Origin: Paraburkholderia oxyphila NBRC 105797
Lineage (GTDB): Bacteria > Pseudomonadota > Gammaproteobacteria > Burkholderiales > Burkholderiaceae
DNA: 64,000 nucleotides
Reading direction: 5' to 3'
Assembly: GCF_000685075.1 (NCBI RefSeq)
Contig: NZ_BAYD01000011.1
Coordinates: 112,468-176,467 of the forward strand
Below are positions 41,814 to 50,060 of the stretch, piece by piece. Position numbers and translations under genes: made by a program. Under the pieces are notes generated by a model, which did not search any database, was not told the origin of the DNA, and saw nothing but the letters and a program-made list of their open reading frames with translations. Each line of letters starts with the position of its first letter. The first letter of the stretch is position 1.

Positions 41814-43268
41814 TCAGAAAGGATAATCGCGCGGCTCGGTCTGCAGCGTGACCCAGCGCAAGTCGGTGAATTCCGAGATCCCCGCCTTGCCGCCGAAATG
41901 GCCAAAGCCGCTTGCCTTCACGCCGCCGAACGGCATTTGCGCTTCGTCGTGCACGGTCGGCCCATTGATGTGGCAGATGCCCGACTCGATGCGTTTCGCC
42001 ACATTTAGCGCACGCGCCGTGTCACGGCTGAACACCGCCGAGGCGAGTCCATACTCGTTGTCGTTCGCGCAGGCGATGGCGGCCTCTTCGCCCCGCACGC
42101 GCACGATGCCTTTCACGGGCCCGAACGATTCCTCGTGGTAGATGCGCATCTCGGGCGTCACGCGGTCGAGCAGCGTGGCCGGCATGAGCGTGCTCGTGGC
42201 CTTGCCGCCGCACACGAGCGTCGCGCCACGTGCGAGCGCATCGTCGATCAGCGCGTTGCAGCGCTCGACGGTGCGCATGTCGACCACCGAGCCGAGCACG
42301 ACCGCCCCGCCCTCGCGCGGATCGCCGAGCGGCAAGGCGCGGGCACGCGCGCCCAATTTGTCGACAAATGCGTCGGCGATGCTCTCGTCGACGATGATCC
42401 GCTCCGTGGACATGCAGATCTGCCCGGAATTCGCGAACGCGCCGAAGACCGCCGCGTCCACGGCGGCGTCGAGGTCGGCGTCGTCGAGCACCACGAGCGG
42501 CGCCTTGCCGCCGAGTTCGAGCACGGCCGGCTTCAGATACCGCGCGCAGGTCTCGGCGATGATGCGCCCCACGCGCGTCGAGCCCGTGAAGTTCACGCGG
42601 CGCACGCGCGGATGCGCGATCATCGCGTCGACGATCTGCGCGGCATCCTCGGGCGCATTCGTCACGAAATTCACGGTGCCGCGCGGCAAGCCCGCCTCCT
42701 GCATCGCCTCGATGATGAGCCCGTGCGTGGCCGGGCAGATCTCCGAGCCCTTGAGCACGACCGTGTTGCCGCACGCGAGCGGCAGCGCAATGGCGCGCAC
42801 CGCGAGAATCACCGGCGCATTCCACGGCGCCATGCCCAGCACGACGCCCGCGGGCTGACGCACGCCCATCGCGAGGCTACCCGGCACGTCGGAGGGAATC
42901 AGCTCGCCCGCGATCTGCGTGGTGAGCGCGGCCGCTTCGATCAGCCCCGCCGCAGCGAGGTGCACGTTGAAGCCGGCCCACAGCGCCGACGCGCCGGTCT
43001 CGGCGGCCATCGCGGCCGCGAAGGCATCGGCTTTGGCCTCGAGCGCATGCGCGGCCTTCGTGAGCAGCGCGCGGCGCTCGCCGGGCCCGAGCGCCGACCA
43101 GGCGGCAAACGCGGCGGCAGCGGCATCGACGGCCGCGAGGGCGTCGGCGACGGTTCCGGCGGGCGCGCGCGACGCCACCTGGCCATCGAGCGGATTGCGG
43201 CGCTCGAAGGTGGCGCCGTTGCGTGAGGACATCGGTTCGCCGTCGATCAGCATCGACACGGTCTTCAT
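41814..43268 (-). CDS. NAD(P)-dependent aldehyde dehydrogenase, benzaldehyde/vanillin type
   Basis: 484 residues from MKTVSMLIDGEPMSSRNGAT, with AAAGGAGA 7 nt upstream. Conserved blocks are GMAPWNAPVILAVRAIALPL, NFTGSTRVGRIIAETCARYL, the catalytic Glu in VLELGGKAPLVVLDD and the nucleophile Cys in SGQICMSTERIIVDE. The subfamily is that of vanillin, salicylaldehyde and benzaldehyde dehydrogenases. The upstream gene makes an aldehyde by decarboxylating a 2-oxoacid, so this enzyme plausibly oxidises the product (benzaldehyde to benzoate). It shares an operon with its neighbours, 56 bases after the decarboxylase. Confidence 0.92.
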   Translation of the reverse strand: MKTVSMLIDGEPMSSRNGATFERRNPLDGQVASRAPAGTVADALAAVDAAAAAFAAWSALGPGERRALLTKAAHALEAKADAFAAAMAAETGASALWAGFNVHLAAAGLIEAAALTTQIAGELIPSDVPGSLAMGVRQPAGVVLGMAPWNAPVILAVRAIALPLACGNTVVLKGSEICPATHGLIIEAMQEAGLPRGTVNFVTNAPEDAAQIVDAMIAHPRVRRVNFTGSTRVGRIIAETCARYLKPAVLELGGKAPLVVLDDADLDAAVDAAVFGAFANSGQICMSTERIIVDESIADAFVDKLGARARALPLGDPREGGAVVLGSVVDMRTVERCNALIDDALARGATLVCGGKATSTLMPATLLDRVTPEMRIYHEESFGPVKGIVRVRGEEAAIACANDNEYGLASAVFSRDTARALNVAKRIESGICHINGPTVHDEAQMPFGGVKASGFGHFGGKAGISEFTDLRWVTLQTEPRDYPF

Positions 43269-43324
43269 GGTCTGTCTCCTTTCTTGAACGGCTTGATGAC
43301 AATCGTGAGGCACGCCTGCCGGCC

Positions 43325-44998
43325 TCAGGCGACGACGATCTCGACGAGCGCGGGGCCGCTCGCGCCAAGCGCCGCGCGCAGCGCGCCGGCGAGTTGCGCC
43401 GCCTCGCTCACGCGCACGCCGGTGCAGCCCATGCCCGCCGCGAGCGTCACGAAATCGAGGCCCGGCAGATCGGTGCCCTGCACGGGATCCTCCTTCGCGA
43501 AGCCGAACACGGGCGCGAAGTCCTGCAACGCGGCATAGCGCGTGTTATTCAGGATCACGAACGTAATCGGCAGATTCATCTGCACGGCGCTCCAGATGGC
43601 CTGGATCGAATACATGCTGGAACCGTCGCCGATCAGGGCGGTCACGCGCTCGCCCGGCCGCGCGAGCGCCACGCCCACCGCCGCGGGCATGCCGTAACCG
43701 AGACCGCCGCTGTCCATCGTGAGGAACGTGCCTGCGCGGGCCATCGGCAGATAAGCCTGCATGACCGGGCGCGCACTGGGCGCCTCCTCCACGACGATGC
43801 CGTGCGGATCGCGCACCTCCGCAAGCGTCTGCAACACGAATGCGACCGACATGCGCTCGCCCACGGCTTCGGGCGGCAAGGCGCGCGGTGGCAGCGCACG
43901 CGGCGCTGGCAGTTCGCGTTCGCATGGCGTGGGGCGCGCGAGCAGGTCCTGCACGCCGAGCCGCACATTGCCGACCGCGATCAGGCCTTCCGGTGTCCAT
44001 GCGGCCACGCCGGGGTCGTCGATGAGCTGGCACCGCTCGGCGCCCGGCGGGACGTGCGGGCCATGCCCCTCGACGTGATACGTGAATGCGGGCGCGCCAA
44101 TCACGAAGATCGCATCGTGGCCGTCGAGCAATTCGACGATGCGCTCGCGCATGGCCGGCAGGAAGCCCGCGAACAGGCGGTGGGTCTCGGGAAAGCTGCA
44201 GCGGCCCGTCATGGGCGCAACGAACACGTGCGCGCGATGGCGCTCGGCAAGCTGCACGACGTCCTCGGCCGCGCCCGCGCGGTCCACGGCGCCGCCCACC
44301 ACGAACGCGGGCCGCTTGCACGCGTCGAGCAGCGCGCCGATACGCGCCATCATCGCGGGCTCAGGGCGCGTGGTGTGCGCAAGCGCGCGCGGCGGCACGG
44401 GGTCGGCCGGCTGATCCCAGTCGTCGACGGGAATCGACACGAACACAGGACCGCGCGGTTCCTGCATCGCGATGGCATAGGCCCGCGCAATGGCGAGCGG
44501 CACGTCCTGCGCGCGTGCGGGCTCGATGCTCCATTTCACATAGGGCTTGGGCAGCTCGGTCGCCTGGGTGGCGGCCAGGAACGGATCGAAGGGCAGGATC
44601 GAGCGGGCCTGCTGGCCCGCCGTGACGACGAGCGGCGTGCGGTTGCGAAACGCCGTGAAAATATTGCCCATGGCATTGCCGACGCCGGCGGCCGAGTGCA
44701 GGTTCACGAGCGCGGCATTGCCGGTGGCCTGGGCGTAGCCATCCGCCATCCCGACGACCACGGCCTCCTGCAACCCAAGCACGTAACGGAAATCTGCGGG
44801 AAAGTCGCGGAACATCGGCAACTCGGTCGAGCCGGGGTTCGCGAAGATCGACGTCATGCCCACCCGGCGCGCGAAGTCGATCACTGCGTCGCGCACGGTC
44901 CACGCCGCCGTGGCCCCGGCCGTGGCTGCGTTGCGGGTCTCGCCGGGGCACTGCGCCCCCTGCTGCGCTGAATGCTGTTGCGGCGCGCTGACTGCCAT
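43325..44998 (-). CDS. mdlC: Benzoylformate decarboxylase (ThDP-dependent)
   Basis: 557 residues. The enzyme converts benzoylformate to benzaldehyde and CO2. Active-site landmarks of the characterised enzyme are in place: the Ser in NPGSTELPMF, the Glu in VLGLQEAVVVGMADG, the His in NLHSAAGVGNAMGN and the second His in VIGAPAFTYHVEG. The ThDP-binding block is GDGSSMYSIQAIWSAVQ ending in NN. It has an extra ~27-residue Ala/Gln-rich N-terminus and a Pro/Arg/Ala-rich insert (RALPPRALPPEAVG). Ring-substituted analogues remain possible substrates. No mandelate dehydrogenase or racemase gene lies in the window. Confidence 0.85.
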   Translation of the reverse strand: MAVSAPQQHSAQQGAQCPGETRNAATAGATAAWTVRDAVIDFARRVGMTSIFANPGSTELPMFRDFPADFRYVLGLQEAVVVGMADGYAQATGNAALVNLHSAAGVGNAMGNIFTAFRNRTPLVVTAGQQARSILPFDPFLAATQATELPKPYVKWSIEPARAQDVPLAIARAYAIAMQEPRGPVFVSIPVDDWDQPADPVPPRALAHTTRPEPAMMARIGALLDACKRPAFVVGGAVDRAGAAEDVVQLAERHRAHVFVAPMTGRCSFPETHRLFAGFLPAMRERIVELLDGHDAIFVIGAPAFTYHVEGHGPHVPPGAERCQLIDDPGVAAWTPEGLIAVGNVRLGVQDLLARPTPCERELPAPRALPPRALPPEAVGERMSVAFVLQTLAEVRDPHGIVVEEAPSARPVMQAYLPMARAGTFLTMDSGGLGYGMPAAVGVALARPGERVTALIGDGSSMYSIQAIWSAVQMNLPITFVILNNTRYAALQDFAPVFGFAKEDPVQGTDLPGLDFVTLAAGMGCTGVRVSEAAQLAGALRAALGASGPALVEIVVA

Positions 44999-45102
44999 GC
45001 GATGTCTCCTGTGATATGGGCGAGTTGGATTGACGACCCATTATCGATGCGCTCAGGGTAACCATAAATTGCCGAATTCGGGAAAAGGCATTACGTTCAG
45101 GC
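44999..45102. promoter_or_regulatory. Divergent promoter region mdlC / lysR-type gene
   Basis: 104 bases between divergent genes. A perfect 10-bp palindrome CCGAATTCGG lies at 45072-45081 and a GGTAACC palindrome at about 45057-45063. LysR proteins typically bind such intergenic regions and control both directions, so this is the expected control point for the aromatic operon. Confidence 0.5.
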
Positions 45103-46011
45103 ATGACTTTTAACCTCCAGCAACTCCATGCTTTCGCCACCATCGTCGCCTGCGGCAGCCTCGGCCGGGCCGCCGATACCCTGCACATCACGCAACCGGC
45201 CCTGAGCCGCGCGATCCGCCGGCTCGAGGAACAGGTGGGCGCGCCGCTCTTCGAGCGACATTCGCGCGGCATGCATCTGACCGCCGTGGGCGAAGCGCTG
45301 CTGCCGCACGCGATACTCCTGCAGCGCGAAGCCGAGCAGGCGCGCGAGGAGGTGGACGCCATGCGCGGCCTCGCGCGCGGCACGATTCGCGTGGGCGCGG
45401 TGGGCAGCATCGCGAGCCTCGTGCTGCCGCTCGCGGTGAGCGGCGTGCTCGCGAAATGGCCGAACCTGCGCGTGGAGATCATCGAAGGCGTGTGGGACCG
45501 GCTCGCCGACGCACTCGTCAAACGCGAGATCGATCTCGCGCTGAGCATGGCGGTGCCGGACACGGACGAGATTACGGCCATTACCGATTGCCGCTGGGAA
45601 GACGCGAGCTATGTGGTGGCCGCGCTCGACCATCCGCTGCGCAGCAAGCCGGGCCTCACGCTCGCGGACACGCTCCACGAGCAATGGGCGATCCCGCCGC
45701 GCGGCACGGGGCCGTTCGAGCACATGCAGCAGGCGTTCGCCGCGCAGGGGCTCGGTTTGCCCAATGTCGTCGTCGAGACGCGCTCGATCACGGTGCTCAA
45801 GAGTCTCGTCGCGCGCTCGGGCTTTCTGAGCTGGATGGCCTCGACGATGTATGTCACCGAAAGCAAGGCAGGGGTATTCGATACGCTCGACATGCCGGGC
45901 GTGGTGGGACGGCGCACGCTGACCGCGTTCCGGCGCCGCCAGGGGATCCTGCCTAGCCCGGCGGTCAAGCTGCTCGAACAATTGCGTTTGCTGACGGCCC
46001 AGGAGATGTAG
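45103..46011 (+). CDS. LysR-family transcriptional regulator
   Basis: 302 residues. The N-terminal winged helix-turn-helix is classical (LQQLHAFATIVACGSLGRAA, then LHITQPALSRAIRRLEEQVG and FERHSRGMHLTAVGE). The C-terminal effector-binding domain spans about 90-295 (GTIRVGAVGSIASLVLPLAV, LADALVKREIDLALSM). It diverges from the benzoylformate decarboxylase operon with a 104-bp gap, the usual arrangement for a LysR activator of a catabolic operon, with the substrate or an intermediate as inducer. Intact. Confidence 0.93.
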   Translation: MTFNLQQLHAFATIVACGSLGRAADTLHITQPALSRAIRRLEEQVGAPLFERHSRGMHLTAVGEALLPHAILLQREAEQAREEVDAMRGLARGTIRVGAVGSIASLVLPLAVSGVLAKWPNLRVEIIEGVWDRLADALVKREIDLALSMAVPDTDEITAITDCRWEDASYVVAALDHPLRSKPGLTLADTLHEQWAIPPRGTGPFEHMQQAFAAQGLGLPNVVVETRSITVLKSLVARSGFLSWMASTMYVTESKAGVFDTLDMPGVVGRRTLTAFRRRQGILPSPAVKLLEQLRLLTAQEM

Positions 46012-46089
46012 CGCCGCGCGCGTACCCGGGGGGCCTGCCATTGCGTCAAGGCGTGCCCCATCGACTGTAGCGCGTCGCCAGCTTCGCGT

Positions 46090-47502
46090 TTACGCCGTTG
46101 CTGCCCGCGCGAGCAGCACCTCGCGGTCGCGCGCGTTCTGCGTGAGCGCGGCGGCGCGCTCGAACTCGGCGCGCGCCTCGCTCGCGCGGCCCAGCTTCGC
46201 CAGCAGATCGCCGCGCGTGGCGGGCAGCCAGGGATAGTGGCGCAGTGCGGGTTCCTCGCACAGCACGTCGACGATGGCGAGCGCCGCTTGCGGACCGTAC
46301 GCCATGCCGACCGCCACCGCGCGGTTGAGCTGCACCACAGGAGAGGGATCGATGCGCAGCAGCGCGTCGTAGAGCGCGACGATGCGCGCCCAGTCGGTTG
46401 CCTGCGTGCTCGGCGCGCGCGCATGGCAGCCGGCGAGCGCGGCCTGCAACGCGTAGGGGCCGAGCGCGGCGGTGGCGTCGCGCTCCAGCGGTTGAGCACC
46501 CGGACGCGGCGCCGCTTCAGCCGCAGTGTGGGCACCCGATTGCGCCACCGTTTGAGGATCGGGTTGCGCCACAGCCAGCGCCGCGCAGTGCTCCGCACGC
46601 GCGAGTGCGGCGAAGCCGCGCCGGATCAGCAGCGCGTCCCAGCATGCACGGTTCTGATCGGCGAGCAGCACGGCGCGGCCTTGCCGGTCCACCCGTGCGG
46701 GCAAGCGGGACGCCTGCAGTTCCAGCAGCGCCGCGAGCCCATGCACTTCGGACTCCTCAGGCACCAGTTCGCCCAGCATACGGGCGAGGCGTAGCGCTTC
46801 TTCGCAGAGCGCCGGCCGCATCCAGTCCGCGCCCGCCGTGGCCGCGTAGCCCTCATTGAAGATCAGGTAGATGACTTCGAGCACCGAAGCGAGCCGCGCC
46901 GCGCGCGCCGCCTTGTCGGGCACCTCGAACGGCACCTTCGCTTGCGCGAGCGTGCGCTTCGCTCGCACGATGCGCTGCGCGACCGTGGCCTCGGAAACAA
47001 GAAACGCGCGCGCGATCTCGGCCGTGGTCAGGCCGCCCAGGAGGCGCAACGTGAGCGCCAGGCGGCCCTCGCGCGGCAGCACCGGATGACTGGCCACGAA
47101 CAGGAGTCGCAGCAGGTCGTCGCCAATCTCGTCTTCGCGCGCGGCGTCCAGCGCCCCCACGAAGTCGGGCGCAAAATGCGCCTCGAGCGCTTCGAGGTCC
47201 GCGCCCAGCGCTTCGTGCGCGCGCGCATGCGACGCGGCCCGCCGCAGACGGTCGAGCGCGCGGTGCTTCGCGGCGGTCATGAGCCATGCTCCCGGGTTGG
47301 CGGGGATGCCGCTCGCGGGCCAGCTTTCGAGCGCCGCGACGAGCGCGTCCTGCGCGGCATCCTCGGCGAGGCCCACGTCGCCGAGCAAGCGCGCGGCGTG
47401 GGCGATCACCTTGGCGGATTCGATGCGCCAGACCGCGGCGATCGCGCGATGCGTCGCGGCCTGCCCGGCCGCGCCGTCTTGCTCGGGGCCCTCCTCGTGC
47501 AT
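46090..47502 (-). CDS. ECF42-type RNA polymerase sigma factor with C-terminal extension
   Basis: 470 residues from MHEEGPEQDG, whose ATG overlaps the stop of the upstream VOC gene (TGATG). Sigma-2 region: LLGDVGLAEDAAQDALVAAL and GAWLMTAAKHRALDRLRRA. Sigma-4 region: LTTAEIARAFLVSEATVAQR IVRAKRTL (split). A long helical C-terminal extension (about 200-470) with TPR-like ends (YPWLPATRGDLLAKLGRASE ARAEFERAAAL, split) is diagnostic of ECF42, which acts without an anti-sigma factor and is typically encoded with DGPF (YciI-type) proteins, as here. Confidence 0.88.
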   Translation of the reverse strand: MHEEGPEQDGAAGQAATHRAIAAVWRIESAKVIAHAARLLGDVGLAEDAAQDALVAALESWPASGIPANPGAWLMTAAKHRALDRLRRAASHARAHEALGADLEALEAHFAPDFVGALDAAREDEIGDDLLRLLFVASHPVLPREGRLALTLRLLGGLTTAEIARAFLVSEATVAQRIVRAKRTLAQAKVPFEVPDKAARAARLASVLEVIYLIFNEGYAATAGADWMRPALCEEALRLARMLGELVPEESEVHGLAALLELQASRLPARVDRQGRAVLLADQNRACWDALLIRRGFAALARAEHCAALAVAQPDPQTVAQSGAHTAAEAAPRPGAQPLERDATAALGPYALQAALAGCHARAPSTQATDWARIVALYDALLRIDPSPVVQLNRAVAVGMAYGPQAALAIVDVLCEEPALRHYPWLPATRGDLLAKLGRASEARAEFERAAALTQNARDREVLLARAATA

Positions 47503-47924
47503 CACGCGCCGTGCGCCCCCTTCTCCACCGCCTCCGGCGACATCCACATCAACTCCCAGATGTGCCCGTCGGGGTCTTCGAAGCTGCGGCCGTACATGGC
47601 GTCGCCGCAGTCCATCGGCGGACGCTTCGAGCTGCCGCCCGCCGCCAGCGCCTTTTCCACCAGCGCGTTGACTTCGTCGCGCGACTCGCACGAGAGGCAG
47701 ACGAGCACTTCGGTCTGCTCGCGCGCATCGACCAGCGCCTTGTCGGTGAACGTGCGCATGAAGTCGGTGGTGAGCAGCATCGCGAAGATGTTCTCGCCGA
47801 TCACCATGCAAGCAGCCTGGTCATTGGTGAATTTGGGCTCGAACGTGAAGCCGACCTTGCCGAAGAAGTCCATCGAGCGCTTCAGGTCGCGCACGCCCAG
47901 ATTGACGAAGATGTGCTTGTGCAT
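47502..47924 (-). CDS. VOC-family protein in ECF42 module
   Basis: 140 residues. Single-copy VOC motif set: MHKHIFVNLGVRDLKRSMDF, FGKVGFTFEPKFTNDQAAC, LLTTDFMRTFTDKALVDAR, VNALVEKALAAGG and MYGRSFEDPDGHIWELMWM, with the terminal Glu in the metal-ligand position. It belongs to the 'extradiol dioxygenase-like, TDFM' subgroup often encoded beside ECF sigma factors. Substrate unknown. Its stop overlaps the sigma-factor start by one base, so they are translationally coupled. Confidence 0.87.
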   Translation of the reverse strand: MHKHIFVNLGVRDLKRSMDFFGKVGFTFEPKFTNDQAACMVIGENIFAMLLTTDFMRTFTDKALVDAREQTEVLVCLSCESRDEVNALVEKALAAGGSSKRPPMDCGDAMYGRSFEDPDGHIWELMWMSPEAVEKGAHGA

Positions 47925-47983
47925 GATCGTGTCCTTTATAAATTATTTCGGATTGCATGGTTTTTTTTGAATGACGGGATTGC

Positions 47984-48406
47984 TTACGTGGCATTGCGCC
48001 CGGTGTCGAGCTTGCGAAAGCGTTCGATGCCCTCGCACGGCGCGAAATCGTCGAGTTCGAAAAGCTGGCGCACTTCGATCTCGCCAAAGGCGTGCTTGCC
48101 GAACGGCGCCGGAAAGCGCCGCGCCCATTCGAGCGCTTCGTCGCGCGAGCGCACCTGGATCAGCGTGTAGCCGGCGATCAACTCCTTCGTCTCGGTGAAC
48201 GGCCCGTCGACGATGGTGGGCTTGCCGTCGGTGTAGCGCACGCGAAAGCCGCGCGCGCTCGGCTGCAGGCCCGAGGCGTCGAGCAGCACGCCCGCCTTGG
48301 CCAGTTCCTCGTGGTAGGCGGCCATCTCGGCGAACATCTCCGGGTCGTCGGGGGTCTCGCCGGATTCGCTCATCGCGTTGGCGCGCACCATGATCATGAA
48401 TCGCAT
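47984..48406 (-). CDS. YciI-like DGPF-domain protein
   Basis: 140 residues. The sequence MRFMIMVRANAMSESGETPD, the central PTIVDGPFTETKELIAGYTL with the DGPF motif, and EALEWARRFPAPFG mark the DGPF subgroup of YCII-related proteins. These are the standard partners and likely targets of ECF42 sigma factors; their biochemical role is not settled. It is first in the YciI-VOC-sigma operon. AGGAG lies about 8 nt upstream of the start. A candidate ECF42-type promoter is at 48468-48494. Confidence 0.9.
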   Translation of the reverse strand: MRFMIMVRANAMSESGETPDDPEMFAEMAAYHEELAKAGVLLDASGLQPSARGFRVRYTDGKPTIVDGPFTETKELIAGYTLIQVRSRDEALEWARRFPAPFGKHAFGEIEVRQLFELDDFAPCEGIERFRKLDTGRNAT

Positions 48407-48467
48407 TGCTTGCTCCTGGCTATGTGAGGTGAATGAAGCGGCATCGTTGCGATGCGCTCATGAACAC

Positions 48468-48494
48468 GACGCGCAAGGCCCGCGGAAATCGACA
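48468..48494 (-). promoter_or_regulatory. Candidate ECF42-type promoter
   Basis: On the minus strand, TGTCGA (48494-48489) is followed after exactly 17 bases by CGTC (48471-48468). This matches the -35 TGTCGA / -10 CG(T/A)C-like pattern reported, as I recall, for ECF42/DGPF promoters. It lies about 62 bases upstream of the YciI start, so the sigma factor would drive its own operon. Confidence 0.5.
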
Positions 48495-48506
48495 TCGCTC
48501 GACAGA

Positions 48507-48736
48507 TTTTTTTCTGGCCCAGGGAAACTACCTGGCAACGTGCCTGTTGAGGACGCTCGCCCGCCCTTCGCGCAGGCGCCCGAAGTCCATCGGCGCGCCG
48601 TTGAAAGCAACCGAAAGCATAGCGCAGGAAAACGACACCCCCATCGAGCCTGGCCCCGCGCCGGCCACCCCGCGCCAGAGGCATGCCCGGCGCGTGCCGG
48701 GATTTCCCCAGGCTGACACGGGCCGTTTTCCGGCAT
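48507..48736. other. Remaining intergenic sequence before the ROK operator
   Basis: Part of the 403-bp gap between the YciI-type gene and the divergent ROK gene. Apart from the ECF promoter candidate on its left and the palindrome on its right I see no gene or repeat. A TTTTTTT run at 48507-48513 may mark the start of the upstream element of the ECF promoter. Confidence 0.3.
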
Positions 48737-48761
48737 TAAATAAATCAACTTGATTTATTTA
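48737..48761. promoter_or_regulatory. 25-bp perfect palindrome, probable ROK operator
   Basis: TAAATAAATCAA (48737-48748), central C, TTGATTTATTTA (48750-48761): 12 of 12 pairs. It is AT-rich in GC-rich surroundings and lies about 49 bases upstream of the ROK regulator start. ROK repressors (NagC, Mlc, XylR) bind AT-rich palindromes of this size, so autoregulation and sugar-dependent control of the whole transporter operon are likely. Confidence 0.75.
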
Positions 48762-48809
48762 GTCAGCCGCACCGTTGCACCGGGCTGCTGGCCTAACTGG
48801 AGGAGACAC

Positions 48810-50060
48810 GTGAGAAGTCCGCATGTCGGTCAGGGCAGCAACTCGGCCAATGTCCGCCGCTTCAACGAGCGCCTGTTGCTGCAGGCGCTGCGGCGCGCCG
48901 GCGAGGCCTCGAAGGCCGATCTCGCCCGCCTTGCGAATCTCACCAGCACGGCCGTGGGCAGCATCATTACTTCGCTTACGGAGAATGGCCTGATCGAGAT
49001 GAGCGGGCGGCGTCTGGACGGTGGACGCGGCCAGCCCGCCTCGCTCCTGCGCCTTTCGCCGCGCGGCGCGTTCGCGATCGGCGTGCGCCTCGACCGGACC
49101 AACATCGAAACCGTGCTCGTGGACTTCGCGGGCCATATGATCGAGCGCCGCTCGCACGACATGCTGCTGCCGCCGCCCGCCGCGGTGCAGGAAATCGTCC
49201 AGCAGGATATCCGCGAACTCTCAGGATTGCTCAGCAAGGCCGAGCGCAGCCGTCTCGCCGGCATTGGCGTGGCGCAGCCGTACAACCTCGACAGCTGGAT
49301 GCGCGAGCTGGGCCTGCCCGCCGACGCGTTCCGCGCGTGGAGCGACGTCGATTTCGCGGGCGATCTGAGCCGTGCGATCGGGCTGCCCGTGTTCAGCGAA
49401 AACGACGGCAACGCCGCCGCCATTGCCGAGATTTTCTACGGCTGCGGCCGCCAGCGCGACGACTTCCTCTACCTCTTTCTCGGCCCGGCGATTGGCGGCG
49501 GCATCGCCATCGACGGCGATTGCGTGCGCGGCCTCACCGGCAACGCGGGCGACTTCGCCGTGATGCCCGTGCCGCCGAGCGCGCTGCCTTCGGCGCACAA
49601 GCCGGTGGCCAAGTGGGACATCCTGCTTTCGCGCGCCTCGCTCATCGCGCTGCGCCGCCATCTGCAGTACCACGGCGAGAAAGTGGAAAACCGCGCCGAT
49701 ATCGAAGCGTGCATCGCGCGCAGCCATCCGGCCGTCGAGGAATGGCTCGAGGACTGCATCGATGCGCTCGCGCCCGCATTGCGCTCCGCGCTGTGCGTGC
49801 TCGACGTGCCGGCCGTGGTGCTCGACGCCGACGTGGATGCGGGCCTCATCGACACGCTCATGCAGCGCCTGCGCGTGGCCGTGGCGGCCACCGCGCCCGA
49901 GGCGCGCGGCACGCCCACGCTGGTGCGCGGCACCTTCGGCCCCGACGCGGGTGCGCTCGGCGCCGCCACGCTGCCCATGTTCTACAACTTTTCGCCACGT
50001 GCGGGCATCCTGATGGGCGCCGGCGCACAAACGCAGGAGATGAGCCATGTCGCGCTCTGA
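48810..50060 (+). CDS. ROK-family transcriptional regulator
   Basis: 416 residues from a GTG at 48810 that has GGAGGAGA directly upstream. The N-terminal winged helix ([38 protein letters not shown]) precedes the sugar-kinase-like ROK domain ([57 protein letters not shown]). In place of the usual zinc-binding CxCGxxGC motif the region after [10 protein letters not shown] has no cysteine cluster, so zinc binding is doubtful. It overlaps the ABC ATPase gene by 14 bases and presumably represses the operon until its sugar is present. Confidence 0.9.
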   Translation: MRSPHVGQGSNSANVRRFNERLLLQALRRAGEASKADLARLANLTSTAVGSIITSLTENGLIEMSGRRLDGGRGQPASLLRLSPRGAFAIGVRLDRTNIETVLVDFAGHMIERRSHDMLLPPPAAVQEIVQQDIRELSGLLSKAERSRLAGIGVAQPYNLDSWMRELGLPADAFRAWSDVDFAGDLSRAIGLPVFSENDGNAAAIAEIFYGCGRQRDDFLYLFLGPAIGGGIAIDGDCVRGLTGNAGDFAVMPVPPSALPSAHKPVAKWDILLSRASLIALRRHLQYHGEKVENRADIEACIARSHPAVEEWLEDCIDALAPALRSALCVLDVPAVVLDADVDAGLIDTLMQRLRVAVAATAPEARGTPTLVRGTFGPDAGALGAATLPMFYNFSPRAGILMGAGAQTQEMSHVAL

